This document shows, piece after piece, positions 1 through 8,750 of a stretch of 64,000 nt of DNA. The position numbers and the translations under genes were made by a program. Source of the DNA: [Mycobacterium] vasticus. Lineage in GTDB: Bacteria > Actinomycetota > Actinomycetes > Mycobacteriales > Mycobacteriaceae. Below the pieces are notes generated by a model, which worked only from the letters and a program-made list of their open reading frames with translations, made no database searches and had not been told where the DNA came from. Where the stretch lies: the NCBI RefSeq assembly GCF_020181595.1, contig NZ_CP084028.1, forward strand, positions 251,649-315,648, in the 5' to 3' direction. Positions within the stretch are counted from its first letter, which is position 1. Each line of letters begins with the position of its first letter.

Positions 1-65
1 TGGTGTCCGGGGCTGGTGTGGTTTGACTGGGGTCCCAGGTGGGTTACATTGCCAGCGTGTCCGAG

Positions 66-989
66 ATGAACCGTCGCAAAGCCATGCTCATGATGGGCGT
101 CGGGGCCTTGGCTGCTGCTGCCCCGAACCCGCAGGCCAGAGCTGTTCCGGCGCCTCCTGGAACGCCTGGAGAACCGGGGCAGCCACCGGCTGCGGCGGGC
201 GACCCGGCCGCTCCGACGACCTCCGCGAGCCCTGCGACACCCCCTGCGACCGGCGCCAAGACCGGCAGCTACATCTGGCACGACGAGTTCGACGGCCCGG
301 CCGGCTCCTCCCCGGACCGGTCGAGGTGGACCGTCTCCAACCACCGCACGCCGATCCGGCGCCCGGTCGGCTGGGACCGGCCCGAGTTCTTCTACCAGTA
401 CCGCGACAGCCGCCAGAACGTCTTCCTCGACGGCAAGTCCAACCTGGTCATCCGCGGCACCCGGGAGGGCAACACCTACTTCGGTGGCCTGGTGCACGGC
501 AACTGGCGCGGCGGCATCGGCACCACCTGGGAAGCCCGGATCAAGCTGAACTGCCAGACCGAGGGCTGCTGGCCCGGGTGGTGGCTGTCCAACGACGACC
601 CCGGTCGCGAGGGCGAAATCGACCTCATGGAGTGGTACGGCAACGGCGAATGGCCGTCGGGCACCACCGTGCACGCCAACCCGTACGGCACCGCGTTCGA
701 GACCCACCCGATTCCCGTCGACGGCAACTGGCACAACTGGCGGGTCACCTGGAACGCCAGCGGCATGTACTTCTGGCAGGACTACGTCGAGGGCATGGAG
801 CCTTACTTCTCCGTCCCGGCCGTGGGCATCGAGAACATCGACGAGCCCGGCCGCGAATGGCCGTTCAACGACCCCGGCTACACCGTGTTCCCGATCCTGA
901 ACCTGGCGATCGGCGGCGCCGGCGCCGGCGACGCCCGTCGGGGCAGCTTCCCGGCCGACATGCTGATCGACTGGGTGCGCGTCTTCTAA
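66..989 (+). CDS. Secreted GH16 beta-1,3-glucanase-like glycosidase (Rv0315 type)
   Basis: Predicted exported endo-beta-1,3-glucanase-like enzyme of glycoside hydrolase family 16, 307 aa. The catalytic signature EIDLME is at about residues 184-189, with the two Glu as nucleophile and acid/base and the middle Asp as helper. The protein ends in the usual laminarinase strand with DWVRVF. The N-terminus has Arg-Arg followed by a hydrophobic run and an Ala-rich stretch, so it looks like a Tat- or Sec-type signal; a Pro/Ala linker of about 45 residues follows. The ATG at 66 is chosen over an in-frame GTG at 39 because it places the RR directly before the hydrophobic core. It strongly resembles M. 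tuberculosis Rv0315. The substrate (environmental glucan or a wall polymer) is inferred. Confidence 0.88.
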   Translation: MNRRKAMLMMGVGALAAAAPNPQARAVPAPPGTPGEPGQPPAAAGDPAAPTTSASPATPPATGAKTGSYIWHDEFDGPAGSSPDRSRWTVSNHRTPIRRPVGWDRPEFFYQYRDSRQNVFLDGKSNLVIRGTREGNTYFGGLVHGNWRGGIGTTWEARIKLNCQTEGCWPGWWLSNDDPGREGEIDLMEWYGNGEWPSGTTVHANPYGTAFETHPIPVDGNWHNWRVTWNASGMYFWQDYVEGMEPYFSVPAVGIENIDEPGREWPFNDPGYTVFPILNLAIGGAGAGDARRGSFPADMLIDWVRVF

Positions 990-1087
990 GCCTGCTCGGT
1001 AGGCCGCCCCATGGCCCACCGTGCAGAGTTGTCCAGCCCCACCTGGTCTTTTGGCGGCCAAGTCTGCACGCTCGCGCACGGGGCAAG

Positions 1088-1945
1088 CTAGCTGGCGGTA
1101 CGTTCCTCCAGCCAGGTCACTCCGTCCCGGGCCGCCTTGGTCAGCGCGCCGCGTTCACCGGCGTAGGCCGCGATCGCGCCCAGGCCGGGCAGTGCCCCCA
1201 GCCGCTGGTACCACTTGTTCGGGTGCGGCCGCTTGGCCACCTCGTCGAACGTCGCGCGCAGGATGCCGGCCAGCTGCCAGACCGTCCGGGTGATCACCAC
1301 CGGGGTCGACGACGTGATCGACTGCAGCGGTTTCCACCCCGGTGGCGGCGTCTCGGGCAGCGGCTCGGGATCGGGCGGCGCCGGCACGTCGAAATCCTCG
1401 GCCAGCGGTCGTCGGCACAACACCTCCGAGAGCAGCCGCACCTGACCGTGCCGATCGGTGACGCCGTACTCGCGCGCCAGGGCGCACAGCACGATGGCGT
1501 GACTGACGAACCCGGCCAGCTCGCCCACCGGCAGGAAGCGGGCCAGCAGGCCGAAGGCCCCCGGTGAGGCCACCACCAGGGTGTTCAGCGCGCCGACCCG
1601 GTGCACCCACCAGTGCACACGCTGCTCGCGGCTCATCCGGTCCCAGGCGGCGGTGCCGGGCAGGTCGGCGGCGTTGATCAGCTGCGCCCCGGCGTTCAGC
1701 GCCCGGTCGCCGGCACTGGGTCCGCGCCCGGCCTCGCTGCGCCGGCGCCGCAACCGCCACCGGCGGACCCGATGCGTCAGGCCGCGCGGTGGTTTGAGCA
1801 GCCGGCGGGTGCGCTTGCGCAGTCCGATCGGGTCGGCCTCCGAGAGCAGGTCCAGCAGTGGGTTGATGACGGCGACCGCGCGCGTCAGCGCGTCGGCGAC
1901 GTCGGCGTCGGTCAGGGTGGCGTGCGGCTTCGGGAACAGACCCAT
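1088..1945 (-). CDS. Conserved hypothetical protein, 285 aa, basic N-terminal half
   Basis: Intact gene with mycobacterial codon usage, not recognised as a member of a characterised family. It has an Arg-rich segment at residues 40-75, then a helical, partly hydrophobic middle (about 110-170) that could contact a membrane, a Pro-rich linker near 200, and a second helical block to the end. It has no signal peptide and no catalytic motif that I can name. It converges on the glucanase gene, with about 100 bp between them holding nothing recognisable. The assignment as a real gene rests on length, codon bias and the clean ATG at 1945; the function is unknown. Confidence 0.6.
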   Translation of the reverse strand: MGLFPKPHATLTDADVADALTRAVAVINPLLDLLSEADPIGLRKRTRRLLKPPRGLTHRVRRWRLRRRRSEAGRGPSAGDRALNAGAQLINAADLPGTAAWDRMSREQRVHWWVHRVGALNTLVVASPGAFGLLARFLPVGELAGFVSHAIVLCALAREYGVTDRHGQVRLLSEVLCRRPLAEDFDVPAPPDPEPLPETPPPGWKPLQSITSSTPVVITRTVWQLAGILRATFDEVAKRPHPNKWYQRLGALPGLGAIAAYAGERGALTKAARDGVTWLEERTAS

Positions 1946-2028
1946 ACCGGTGATTGTGCTGTGCCAGGCGGCTTGGCGTGGTGCCGACGGCGGGAAATGT
2001 GTCGGAGGCCCCGAGTAGCTTGACGGCC

Positions 2029-2274
2029 ATGATCAGGGTGATTGTGGTGGTGTTGGCCGCCGGGGCGCTCGGTGTGTTGGATCCGGCGGCGCCCGCCGAC
2101 GCCGCTCCGCGCTGTCTCTTCCAAGGCGATTGGAACTGCGAGGGCTCCCCGCCGTACCAGGGTCCGCTCATGCCGACCTGGGACACGCCCGGCACCTACG
2201 GGGGCTGGACGACGAATCCGGTTCAGTGCGATGTGGTCACCCGGGAGTGCCGCCAGGTGACGACGTATCCGTGA
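2029..2274 (+). CDS. Small secreted four-Cys protein (81 aa)
   Basis: Short exported protein. The ATG at 2029 opens a hydrophobic signal (residues 2-16) ending in an ADA cleavage context near residue 25. The mature part of about 55 residues is rich in Pro, Gly, Trp and Tyr and carries four Cys (CLFQGDWNC and CDVVTREC), which could form two disulfides. A longer frame opens upstream at 1954, but only the 2029 start gives a proper signal peptide. It belongs to the group of small Cys-containing mycobacterial secreted proteins that recur in this window. No enzymatic motif is visible; the function is unknown. Confidence 0.6.
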   Translation: MIRVIVVVLAAGALGVLDPAAPADAAPRCLFQGDWNCEGSPPYQGPLMPTWDTPGTYGGWTTNPVQCDVVTRECRQVTTYP

Positions 2275-2287
2275 CCGCTCGCCATGG

Positions 2288-2358
2288 AGCCGATGACGGG
2301 AATCGAACCCGCGTATTCAGCTTGGGAAGCTGATGTTCTGCCATTGAACTACATCGGC
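2288..2358 (-). tRNA. tRNA-Gly (anticodon CCC)
   Basis: Read on the minus strand, the 7-bp acceptor GCCGATG/CATCGGC, the D arm, the anticodon stem TCAGC/GCTGA with loop TTCCCAA, and the T arm with GGTTCGATTCC all fold. The anticodon CCC reads GGG glycine codons. The discriminator T is followed by an encoded CCA (plus-strand 2285-2287). M. tuberculosis carries a tRNA-Gly in the same neighbourhood just before dcd. Confidence 0.95.
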
Positions 2359-2441
2359 GTCGGTGCCCCAAAGGGACTTACGAAGGCTAACACCCGGCTG
2401 CGGGGAACGGCCCGGGGGTGAGCACCCCCGGCCTCACGTCA

Positions 2442-2717
2442 TCACCGACCGGGCGGCCGGCATTCGACGCCGGGGTTCTGGCAGTACATCCCGATGCCGC
2501 CCCGGATGACACTCCCGCCCTGAACGTTCGACTGCGACAACTGGTTACCGGGAGAATGCAGCGCCGGAATCTGCGCCGAGATGAAGTCATCGATGACCGG
2601 CGAGGGCACGCTCGGAAGTGGATCGGACGGATCCGCGCCTACGGCCGGCGCTCCGACCAACACCGCGCAGGCGCAGAGCGCGCCGGCCGCCAGAGCGCGA
2701 GCGAAGCGTTGCCGCAT
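2442..2717 (-). CDS. Small secreted protein, 91 aa
   Basis: The N-terminus has Arg residues, then an Ala/Leu/Val hydrophobic core and a cleavage context around AVGA-DPSD near residue 28, which is a classical Sec signal. The mature part is about 63 residues, contains PSPVIDDFISAQIP, and ends with a two-Cys segment (MYCQNPGVEC). This is the general look of mycobacterial short secreted proteins of unknown role. It is divergent from the MspA-like porin gene, with 173 bp between the two starts that must hold both promoters. No specific family is recognised. Confidence 0.6.
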   Translation of the reverse strand: MRQRFARALAAGALCACAVLVGAPAVGADPSDPLPSVPSPVIDDFISAQIPALHSPGNQLSQSNVQGGSVIRGGIGMYCQNPGVECRPPGR

Positions 2718-2890
2718 CTTCGTCTCCCCGGAGTCATCGCCGGCAAACCACCGGCTGAAGTCCCAGGTTACTCTCGATCACCGCCGGAAATGCGGCGCAA
2801 TATCGCGGTGCGGTTACGAACGCAAAACGGTATTTGTCGTGGTGACAGGCGAAACCGGAATCCGCTCCGGACCGCCCTAGCGTAGCGACC

Positions 2891-3583
2891 ATGCTGTCGG
2901 CTACGTCAGTTCTGCGCCGGGTGGTCGTTCTCGCATGCGTGGGATGTCTGGTGGCGCCGTCGACCGGTGCCGAGCCGGCCCCCGACGCCGCCCCGGTAGC
3001 CGCGCAGGTGCCCCCGAAAGAAGCCGCCACCGTGCGCACCCCGGACGGGTGGACGCTGACCGTCGGCACCAAGGACGAGTCGCAGGTTCCGGTGCCGCCG
3101 TTGACCACCGCGATCTCCTCTCGCGAGTACGTGTCCAGCGGAACGTATTTCGCGGAGCTGATCGGACCGGAGGGGGCGACGCCAGAGGGAGTCCTGGAGG
3201 CCGGGTTCCAGATCGGCTGCGGAATCGACATGAGTACCGCCAACGGCGTCACGATGTCCGGTTCCGCCGGCATGGTTCCGGGATTGGGTGCGCAATTGCC
3301 GGTCCCGCCCGGGCCGGGTGCTCCGCTCCAGTTGCTGCCGGCCATGGCGACCCCGATCACCGGTGTGGTCACCGTCGGACTCAAGCCCGGTCTGGTGTTC
3401 ATCGTGCCGGTGCATCAGAAGGAGTTCAGGGGAGCCCATCCCTGGGTCATGATCAGTGAGTTTCACGTCAAGATCGACGGCTGTGTCGGTCAGTCGTTCA
3501 TTCGCTCCTATGCGGTGCTGACCCGCGTGACCGACGAATCCGACGTGGTGCTGTCCTACGTCGGGGCCACCGTGACCGTCTGA
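2891..3583 (+). CDS. MspA-family porin-like secreted protein
   Basis: 230-aa exported protein of the MspA family, whose founder forms an octameric outer-membrane (mycomembrane) porin of M. smegmatis. Seen here: a signal peptide ending near residue 26, the family phrase [15 protein letters not shown] followed by [12 protein letters not shown], the strand [13 protein letters not shown], and the C-terminal segment [10 protein letters not shown], all typical of the longer, MspA-related subfamily with two conserved Cys. Compared with MspA it has a Pro/Gly-rich insertion in the middle (about 140-170). Role inferred: a channel or envelope protein; pore activity cannot be assumed for this subgroup. 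It lies just upstream of dcd (17 bp gap), but a promoter-like element precedes dcd. Confidence 0.75.
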   Translation: MLSATSVLRRVVVLACVGCLVAPSTGAEPAPDAAPVAAQVPPKEAATVRTPDGWTLTVGTKDESQVPVPPLTTAISSREYVSSGTYFAELIGPEGATPEGVLEAGFQIGCGIDMSTANGVTMSGSAGMVPGLGAQLPVPPGPGAPLQLLPAMATPITGVVTVGLKPGLVFIVPVHQKEFRGAHPWVMISEFHVKIDGCVGQSFIRSYAVLTRVTDESDVVLSYVGATVTV

Positions 3584-3600
3584 GCGGATACGCTCGTGCG

Positions 3601-4173
3601 GTGCTGCTCTCCGATCGCGATCTGCGGGCCGAAATCGCTTCCGGCCGACTGGGCATCGACCCCTTCGATGACGCCCTGGTCCAGCCCTCCAGCGTGGACG
3701 TCCGCCTCGACAGCCTGTTCCGGGTGTTCAACAACACCCGCTACACCCACATCGACCCCGCGAAGCAGCAGGACGAGCTGACCACGCTGGTCGAGCCGAA
3801 GGCCGGCGAGCCGTTCGTGCTGCATCCCGGCGAGTTCGTGCTGGGCTCCACCCTGGAGTGCTGCACGCTGCCGGAGGATCTGGCCGGCCGGCTCGAGGGC
3901 AAGTCGAGCCTGGGGCGCCTGGGCCTGCTCACCCACTCCACCGCGGGTTTCATCGACCCGGGCTTCTCCGGGCACATCACGTTGGAGCTGTCCAACGTGG
4001 CGAATCTGCCCATCACATTGTGGCCGGGAATGAAGATCGGCCAGTTGTGTCTGCTGCGGCTGACGAGTCCGGCGGAGCACCCCTACGGCAGCACGCGGGT
4101 AGGGTCGAAATATCAGGGCCAGCGCGGGCCGACGCCGTCCCGCTCCTACCAGAACTTCATCAAGTCCGGTTAG
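3601..4173 (+). CDS. dcd: Bifunctional dCTP deaminase/dUTP diphosphatase
   Basis: Cytosolic enzyme converting dCTP through dUTP to dUMP for thymidylate synthesis. Its 190 aa equal the M. tuberculosis length. Visible are the nucleotide and phosphate contacts around K101-S102-S103 and R106, the HSTAG loop at 112-116, and catalytic E129 in the strand TLELSN. The Ala115 position and the C-terminal lid ([12 protein letters not shown]) fit the bifunctional type. The GTG start at 3601 lies only 6 nt after a TACGCT -10-like hexamer (3589-3594), so the mRNA may be leaderless. The M. tuberculosis ortholog is Rv0321. Confidence 0.95.
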   Translation: MLLSDRDLRAEIASGRLGIDPFDDALVQPSSVDVRLDSLFRVFNNTRYTHIDPAKQQDELTTLVEPKAGEPFVLHPGEFVLGSTLECCTLPEDLAGRLEGKSSLGRLGLLTHSTAGFIDPGFSGHITLELSNVANLPITLWPGMKIGQLCLLRLTSPAEHPYGSTRVGSKYQGQRGPTPSRSYQNFIKSG

Positions 4174-4279
4174 CCCTCGGATGTGACGGTCGCCGCGCGG
4201 CTGCGATGAAGCAGGTATCGGCCAGCCCTGGCAGGGTTCGCGCCCGCATCCTGGCCGATCAGCAGCAGGTGGAGGTTTT

Positions 4280-5749
4280 GTGGACATTGTTCTCGGGGTG
4301 TCGATGGCGCCCTCGACGGTCCGCATGGTGTTACTGGAAGGCGAGAACGCCGACGGCGTCACCGTGGATCACGACGACATCGCCTTCGCCGCCGGCACGC
4401 ACACCGGCCCGCAGCGGGTGGTCTCCGCCATCCTGGGCACCCGCGAGGGAGCTCGCGAGGGCGGCTACCAGCTCAGTTCGACGGGCGTGACCTGCACCGA
4501 TCCCGCTGAGGCGGCCGAGCTGCGTGAGGCTTTGGCCGGCCACAAGGTCGAGAACGTGATGTTGGTGTCGGCGTTTCTGGCCGCCGCCGCACTGGCCCAG
4601 GCGGTGGGCAGCGCGACCCGTTACGCCCGCACGGCCCTGCTGTTCGTTGAACCCGAGGCGGCGACGCTGGCGGTGGTCAGCTCCGACGACGGCTCGATCG
4701 CCGAGATCCGTCGTCAGCCGCTGTCGCGCGACGACGATCGCGCGGTCGGCGAGGTGGCCGAGCTCGCCGCCGGCGCCAAGGCGCTGCAGTCGCACCCGGA
4801 CGGGTTGTTTGTGGTGGGCTCCGGCGTCAACGTGGCGATGATCAAGCCGGAATTGGAGAAGGTCAGCGACCTGCCGGTGATCGCCCCCGAGGAACCGGAC
4901 ATGGCGCTGGCCCGGGGAGCGGCGCTGGCCAGTGCGCACGCGCCGCTGTTCTCCTCGTCGACCCGGGCGCTGGCCTGGGCGCAGGACCCGGGCACCGGCG
5001 CGATGGGTGCGGGGCTGGTCAGTGCGGGGTACGCCTACGTCGCGGGCGGCGAGGTGGACTACAACGCCACGTCCGACAACGAGCCGCTGGCCTACAGTGC
5101 GGTTCCGGATTTCGGCGACAGCGGATTCATGCCGGTGTTGGCCCCCGAAGTCGACAACCCCGAGCTGGTCGATTCCCGGCTGCTGGACTTCAGCACCGCG
5201 GCGCTGCCCCGCCGCGAACGCAAGCCGATGCTGGTCACCGGCGCGGTCGCTGCACTGTTCGTGGTCGGGGTGGTCGGGTTGGCGATAGCGCTGGCGATGG
5301 GCATGCGATCGGCTGATGACCACAAGCCCGACGTGCGCGCCAACGTCGTCACCCACCAGGCGCCGCCTCCGCCGAAGGCCGTGGTTCCGCCACCGGTCCC
5401 GGAGGCGCCACCCGCTCCAGAGGCCCCGCCGGTGCCGGTCGAGGTGCCGGCTCCGCGAGCCGCCGTCCCGGCGCCGGCCCCGATCGCCCCGGCGCCGGCC
5501 CCGCCCCCGCCAGCCCTTCCGCCCCCGGTGATCCCGAACCTGCAGATCCCGGGGCTGCCCGGCGGCCCGCCGCTGTTCCCCGCACCGCCGCGCGGCGGGG
5601 GGCACGGTGGCGGCCGCGGCGGCGACGACGACGGCTGGGGTGACTGGGGCCACGGCGGTTGGGGTGGTGGCCATGGACGTGGTGGCGGTGGTGGTCATGG
5701 CCGCGGCGGCGGGGTGCCGTTCCTGCCGATCCCGGGCCTGCACTTCTGA
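4280..5749 (+). CDS. Actin/Hsp70-fold N-domain, single-TM, Pro/Gly-rich membrane protein (copy 1)
   Basis: 489 aa. Residues 1-230 form a domain with a repeated beta-alpha pattern (opening MDIVLGVSMAPSTVRM) that resembles the actin-like fold of the mycobacterial Rv0312/DUF7159 group. One TM helix lies at about 313-335. A long Pro/Ala segment (350-430) and a Gly/His/Arg-rich tail (445-480) follow and are likely outside the membrane. The GTG at 4280 is preceded by GGAGG at 4271-4275. The next gene is a clear paralogue in tandem. The function is unknown. The architecture (cytoplasmic nucleotide-fold domain plus wall-spanning Pro-rich tail) suggests an envelope sensor or structural link, which is inference. 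Confidence 0.7.
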   Translation: MDIVLGVSMAPSTVRMVLLEGENADGVTVDHDDIAFAAGTHTGPQRVVSAILGTREGAREGGYQLSSTGVTCTDPAEAAELREALAGHKVENVMLVSAFLAAAALAQAVGSATRYARTALLFVEPEAATLAVVSSDDGSIAEIRRQPLSRDDDRAVGEVAELAAGAKALQSHPDGLFVVGSGVNVAMIKPELEKVSDLPVIAPEEPDMALARGAALASAHAPLFSSSTRALAWAQDPGTGAMGAGLVSAGYAYVAGGEVDYNATSDNEPLAYSAVPDFGDSGFMPVLAPEVDNPELVDSRLLDFSTAALPRRERKPMLVTGAVAALFVVGVVGLAIALAMGMRSADDHKPDVRANVVTHQAPPPPKAVVPPPVPEAPPAPEAPPVPVEVPAPRAAVPAPAPIAPAPAPPPPALPPPVIPNLQIPGLPGGPPLFPAPPRGGGHGGGRGGDDDGWGDWGHGGWGGGHGRGGGGGHGRGGGVPFLPIPGLHF

Positions 5750-5816
5750 GTGGGGATTTATCCCGGCCGGACCTAAGATGGGCTAAATAATTGCCGACCG
5801 TGACGGAGGAGGTGCG

Positions 5817-7583
5817 GTGGACATCGTCCTAGGCGTGTCGACGGCACCACCGTCCGTTCGCATGGTGCTGGTCGAAGGGGAGAACGCCGGCGGCGTCACG
5901 GTCGACGAAGACGGCTTCGAGGTCGACGGCGGCATCGTGACGTTCCCCGAGCGGGTGGTGTCGGCGATCCTGGGCACCCAGGAGAGTGCGCAGCAGGGCG
6001 GTTACCGCCTGGCGTCCACCGGCGTGACCGTGGCCGACCAGGTGCAGGCGGGCCAGCTGCGTGACGCGCTGGCCGACCGGCGGGTCGAGAACGTGATGCT
6101 GGTGTCGGCCTTCCTGGCAGCCGCGGCGCTGGCGCAGACGGTCGGCGGGGCCATCGGCTACGAGCGGACCGCGTTGATGTTCATCGAGCCCGACAAGGCG
6201 ACCCTGGCCGTCGTAGACTCCTCCGACGGCTCGGTCACCGAGCTGCACCGGGTGTCGTTGCCCGCCGATGACGTCGCCGCCGTCGGTGAGTTGACCGCGC
6301 TGGCCGCCCAGGCCGGCCGGCTAGCATCGCGGCCCGAGGGTCTGTTCGTGGTCGGATCCGGGGTCAACGTCGAGGTGGTCAAGCCCGAGTTGGACGCGGC
6401 CAGCCCGCTGCCGGTCAGCGTGCCCGAGGAACCGGAGACGGCGCTGGCGCGAGGCGCGGCGTTGGCCAGTGCCCATGCGCCGCTGTTCGATTCGTCGACG
6501 TCAGCACTGGCGTGGGCACGCGATCCGGGCACCGGCATGCTCGATCCGGAGCTGGTCGCACTGGGCTACGCCTACCTGGCCGGCGGTGGTGCCACGGATT
6601 ACGACGCCACCAACGGGGAGCAGGCACTGGCCTACAGCCAGGTCGCCGACGACAGTGGCTATCTGGACTTCACCGTCGACGACACCACCGGCAGCATCGA
6701 CGAGAACTACCCGCCGAGCACCGGCATGCGGCTGTTCGACGACATCGAGGCGCCCCGGCAGCGTCGGCCTTTCCTGCTGGCCGGCAGCGGGCTGGCGGCG
6801 TTCTTCGTCGTCGGGGTGGCCAGTCTGGCCGTTGCGCTGGCTGTCACCATCCGGCCGACCGCGGCGGATCATCCGGTCCCGGGCAAGAACATCGTCGTAC
6901 CGACTCAGGAGGCGCCGGTGATGGCGCCCATCGTGCCGCCGGCCCCGGCGGCGCCGGCCCCGCAGGCACCCGCTCCGGCTCCGGCGGCCCCCGCGCCGGT
7001 GGTTCGGGCGCCCGCGGCAAATCCGCCCGCGGCCCCCGCCCCGGTGGTTCCCGTTCCGGCTGCGCCGGCCCCGGCGGCTCCCGTACCGATACCGATCCCG
7101 GTGCCGGTCCAGATCCCTGCGCCCGCACCCGTCGTACCGCAGGCACCCGCCCCGGTGAAGCAACCCGACCTGCCGTCGATCTTCAACCCGCCCAAGCAGA
7201 GTCCGCCCAAGAACGACAACCCGTCGTGGCTGCCCGGTAACAACGGCGGCGGCAACAAGGACAGCAACCCGTCGTGGCTGCCCGGTAACAACGGCGGCAA
7301 CAAGGACGACAAGCCGTCGTGGCTGCCCGGTAACAACGGCGGCGGCAACAAGGACGACAAGCCGTCGTGGCTGCCCGGTAACAACGGTGGTGGCGACGGT
7401 GGCAAAAAGGGCGGCAACCCGAACCCGTGGCTGCCCGGTAACAGCGGCGGGGGCAACAACAACCCGTGGCTGCCCGGGCTCGGTGGCGGCAACGGCGGCG
7501 GTTCGTGGTTCCCCGGCTTCGGCGGCGGCGGCGGTGGTGGCGGCGGCCGCGGTGGTGGCGGGCACGGCGGTTGGCCCTTCTGA
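5817..7583 (+). CDS. Actin/Hsp70-fold N-domain, single-TM, Pro-rich protein with WLPG repeats (copy 2)
   Basis: 588 aa, tandem paralogue of the gene just upstream. It has the same N-domain (MDIVLGVSTAPPSVRM...), the same ALARGAALASAHAPLF segment near residue 210, and one TM helix at about 320-345. A long Ala/Pro arm (360-460) and a repeat region in which PSWLPGNNGGGNKD recurs about every 15-16 residues (465-545) follow, then a Gly-rich end. The GTG at 5817 follows GGAGGAGG. The tail differs completely from copy 1, so the pair share the domain and membrane anchor but carry different surface-exposed low-complexity tails. The 67-bp gap contains an AT-rich TAAATAATT stretch that may hold a promoter. 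Confidence 0.7.
   Translation: MDIVLGVSTAPPSVRMVLVEGENAGGVTVDEDGFEVDGGIVTFPERVVSAILGTQESAQQGGYRLASTGVTVADQVQAGQLRDALADRRVENVMLVSAFLAAAALAQTVGGAIGYERTALMFIEPDKATLAVVDSSDGSVTELHRVSLPADDVAAVGELTALAAQAGRLASRPEGLFVVGSGVNVEVVKPELDAASPLPVSVPEEPETALARGAALASAHAPLFDSSTSALAWARDPGTGMLDPELVALGYAYLAGGGATDYDATNGEQALAYSQVADDSGYLDFTVDDTTGSIDENYPPSTGMRLFDDIEAPRQRRPFLLAGSGLAAFFVVGVASLAVALAVTIRPTAADHPVPGKNIVVPTQEAPVMAPIVPPAPAAPAPQAPAPAPAAPAPVVRAPAANPPAAPAPVVPVPAAPAPAAPVPIPIPVPVQIPAPAPVVPQAPAPVKQPDLPSIFNPPKQSPPKNDNPSWLPGNNGGGNKDSNPSWLPGNNGGNKDDKPSWLPGNNGGGNKDDKPSWLPGNNGGGDGGKKGGNPNPWLPGNSGGGNNNPWLPGLGGGNGGGSWFPGFGGGGGGGGGRGGGGHGGWPF
7213..7440 (+). repeat. Tandem coding repeat, 45/48-bp unit (WLPG repeats)
   Basis: CCGTCGTGG recurs at 7221, 7269, 7314 and 7362, giving periods of 48, 45 and 48 bp. 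Each unit encodes about 15-16 residues containing PSWLPGNNGG. Two further degenerate copies follow to about 7480. The region is in frame throughout, so copy number changes would not break the gene. Confidence 0.85.
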
Positions 7584-7612
7584 GCCGGGTCCGAATCCAC
7601 TAGCCTGACGGC

Positions 7613-8362
7613 GTGGACTACGCCTCAGCGTTACTCGATGAGACCCGTGCCCTCGGTGAACTGGTCCGCGCCGGTGATCCCGCGCTGCCGATCCCGACCT
7701 GCCCCGAGTGGAACCTCACCCAACTGTTCCGGCACGTGGGCCGCGGACATCGTTGGGCCGCACAGATCGTCGGCGACCGGATGGACCGTCCCCTGGACCC
7801 CCGCGACGTCGTCGGCGGCAAACCGCCCGCCGACACCGACGGGGCGATCGCCTGGCTGAACGACGGCGCGCTGCTGCTGCTCGACGCCGTTGCGCAGGTC
7901 GGACCCGACAACCCCGCATGGACGTTTCTGGGGCCCCGCCCGTCGGTGTGGTGGGTGCGCCGCCGCCTGCACGAGGCGACCGTGCACCGCGCCGACGTCG
8001 AGCTGGCTCGCGGCTCCGAGTTCACGATCGCACCGGCGCTGGCCGCTGACGGGATAGACGAGTGGCTCGACCTGATCACCGTGCGGCTCAGTCAGAATGA
8101 GCAGCCGCTGGCCGACGGCGTCAGCGTGCACCTGCACGCCACCGACGACAGCGTGGGCCCGGTCGGGGAGTGGACGATCAGCCGGTCCGGCGGTGCGGTG
8201 ACCTGGGCGCATGAGCACGGCAAGTCATCGGTGGCGCTGCGCGGCCCGGTGCGCGACCTGTTCGTGGCGGTGATGCGCCGGGTTCCGGTGGCCGACACCG
8301 GCATCGCGATGTTCGGCGACACCGCGGTGTGGCAGAACTGGCTCGACCACACCGCGTTCTGA
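7613..8362 (+). CDS. Maleylpyruvate isomerase-family, mycothiol-dependent-type enzyme
   Basis: 249 aa in the DinB-like/MDMPI superfamily. The N-terminal helical bundle has PTCPEWNLTQLFRHVGRGHRWAA, and HEATVHRADVEL lies near residue 125. The two His-containing segments are where family members bind a divalent metal and mycothiol. A C-terminal small alpha/beta domain (about 165-249) follows. The substrate cannot be told from sequence; many actinobacteria carry dozens of such paralogues. TAGCCT at 7601-7606 lies 6 nt before the GTG start, so a leaderless mRNA is likely. A second member, of the TIGR03086 subgroup, lies at 60689. Confidence 0.75.
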   Translation: MDYASALLDETRALGELVRAGDPALPIPTCPEWNLTQLFRHVGRGHRWAAQIVGDRMDRPLDPRDVVGGKPPADTDGAIAWLNDGALLLLDAVAQVGPDNPAWTFLGPRPSVWWVRRRLHEATVHRADVELARGSEFTIAPALAADGIDEWLDLITVRLSQNEQPLADGVSVHLHATDDSVGPVGEWTISRSGGAVTWAHEHGKSSVALRGPVRDLFVAVMRRVPVADTGIAMFGDTAVWQNWLDHTAF

Positions 8363-8390
8363 CGCCGCGGCACACGGTAGTTTGCATCCC

Positions 8391-8750
8391 ATGAGCACAT
8401 CGGAGATCGCGACCGTCCTGGCCTGGCATGACGCTCTGGCCGCCGGCGACCTGGACACTTTGGAGAAGCTGTCCAGCGAGGACATCGAGGTGGCTGACGC
8501 CGGCGGTGCCGAGCAGGGCCGTCAGGCATTGCGGCGGTGGGCCGCTTCGGTGAGGCCGAACAGTGCGCTCGGACAGATGTACGTCCACCACGGTGTGGTG
8601 GTCGCCGAGCTGACACCGGCCGGAGCCAGCTCGGCGGAGGGGGTTGCGTTCCGGGTGGTGCACGACCACGTCACCGCGGTGTTCCGCCACGAGAATCTCG
8701 CTGAAGCGCTGTCCGCCACCGACGTCACCGAGGCCGATCGGGTCGACTGA
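8391..8750 (+). CDS. NTF2/SnoaL-like small protein
   Basis: 119 aa with the cone-shaped NTF2-like pattern: an N-terminal helix (EIATVLAWHDALAAGDLDTL), a phrase of the type LSSEDIEVADAGG, and beta strands with VHHGVVVAEL and FRVVHDHVTAVFRHENL. Such proteins are small hydrolases, isomerases or ligand-binding domains; the substrate is unknown. The ATG at 8391 is preceded by TAGTTT at 8378-8383, a leaderless-type -10. A slightly longer frame from a TTG at 8382 is less likely. The 3' end overlaps the convergent TetR gene by 26 bp. Confidence 0.65.
   Translation: MSTSEIATVLAWHDALAAGDLDTLEKLSSEDIEVADAGGAEQGRQALRRWAASVRPNSALGQMYVHHGVVVAELTPAGASSAEGVAFRVVHDHVTAVFRHENLAEALSATDVTEADRVD

Noticed and set aside
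2285..2358. tRNA-Gly as a phage or island attachment site
   Set aside because: No integrase gene, no direct repeat of the tRNA 3' end and no compositional shift around it.
7213..7440. CRISPR-like array of 45/48-bp repeats
   Set aside because: Repeats are in frame, directly adjoining and without unique spacers; they encode WLPG repeats in a membrane protein.
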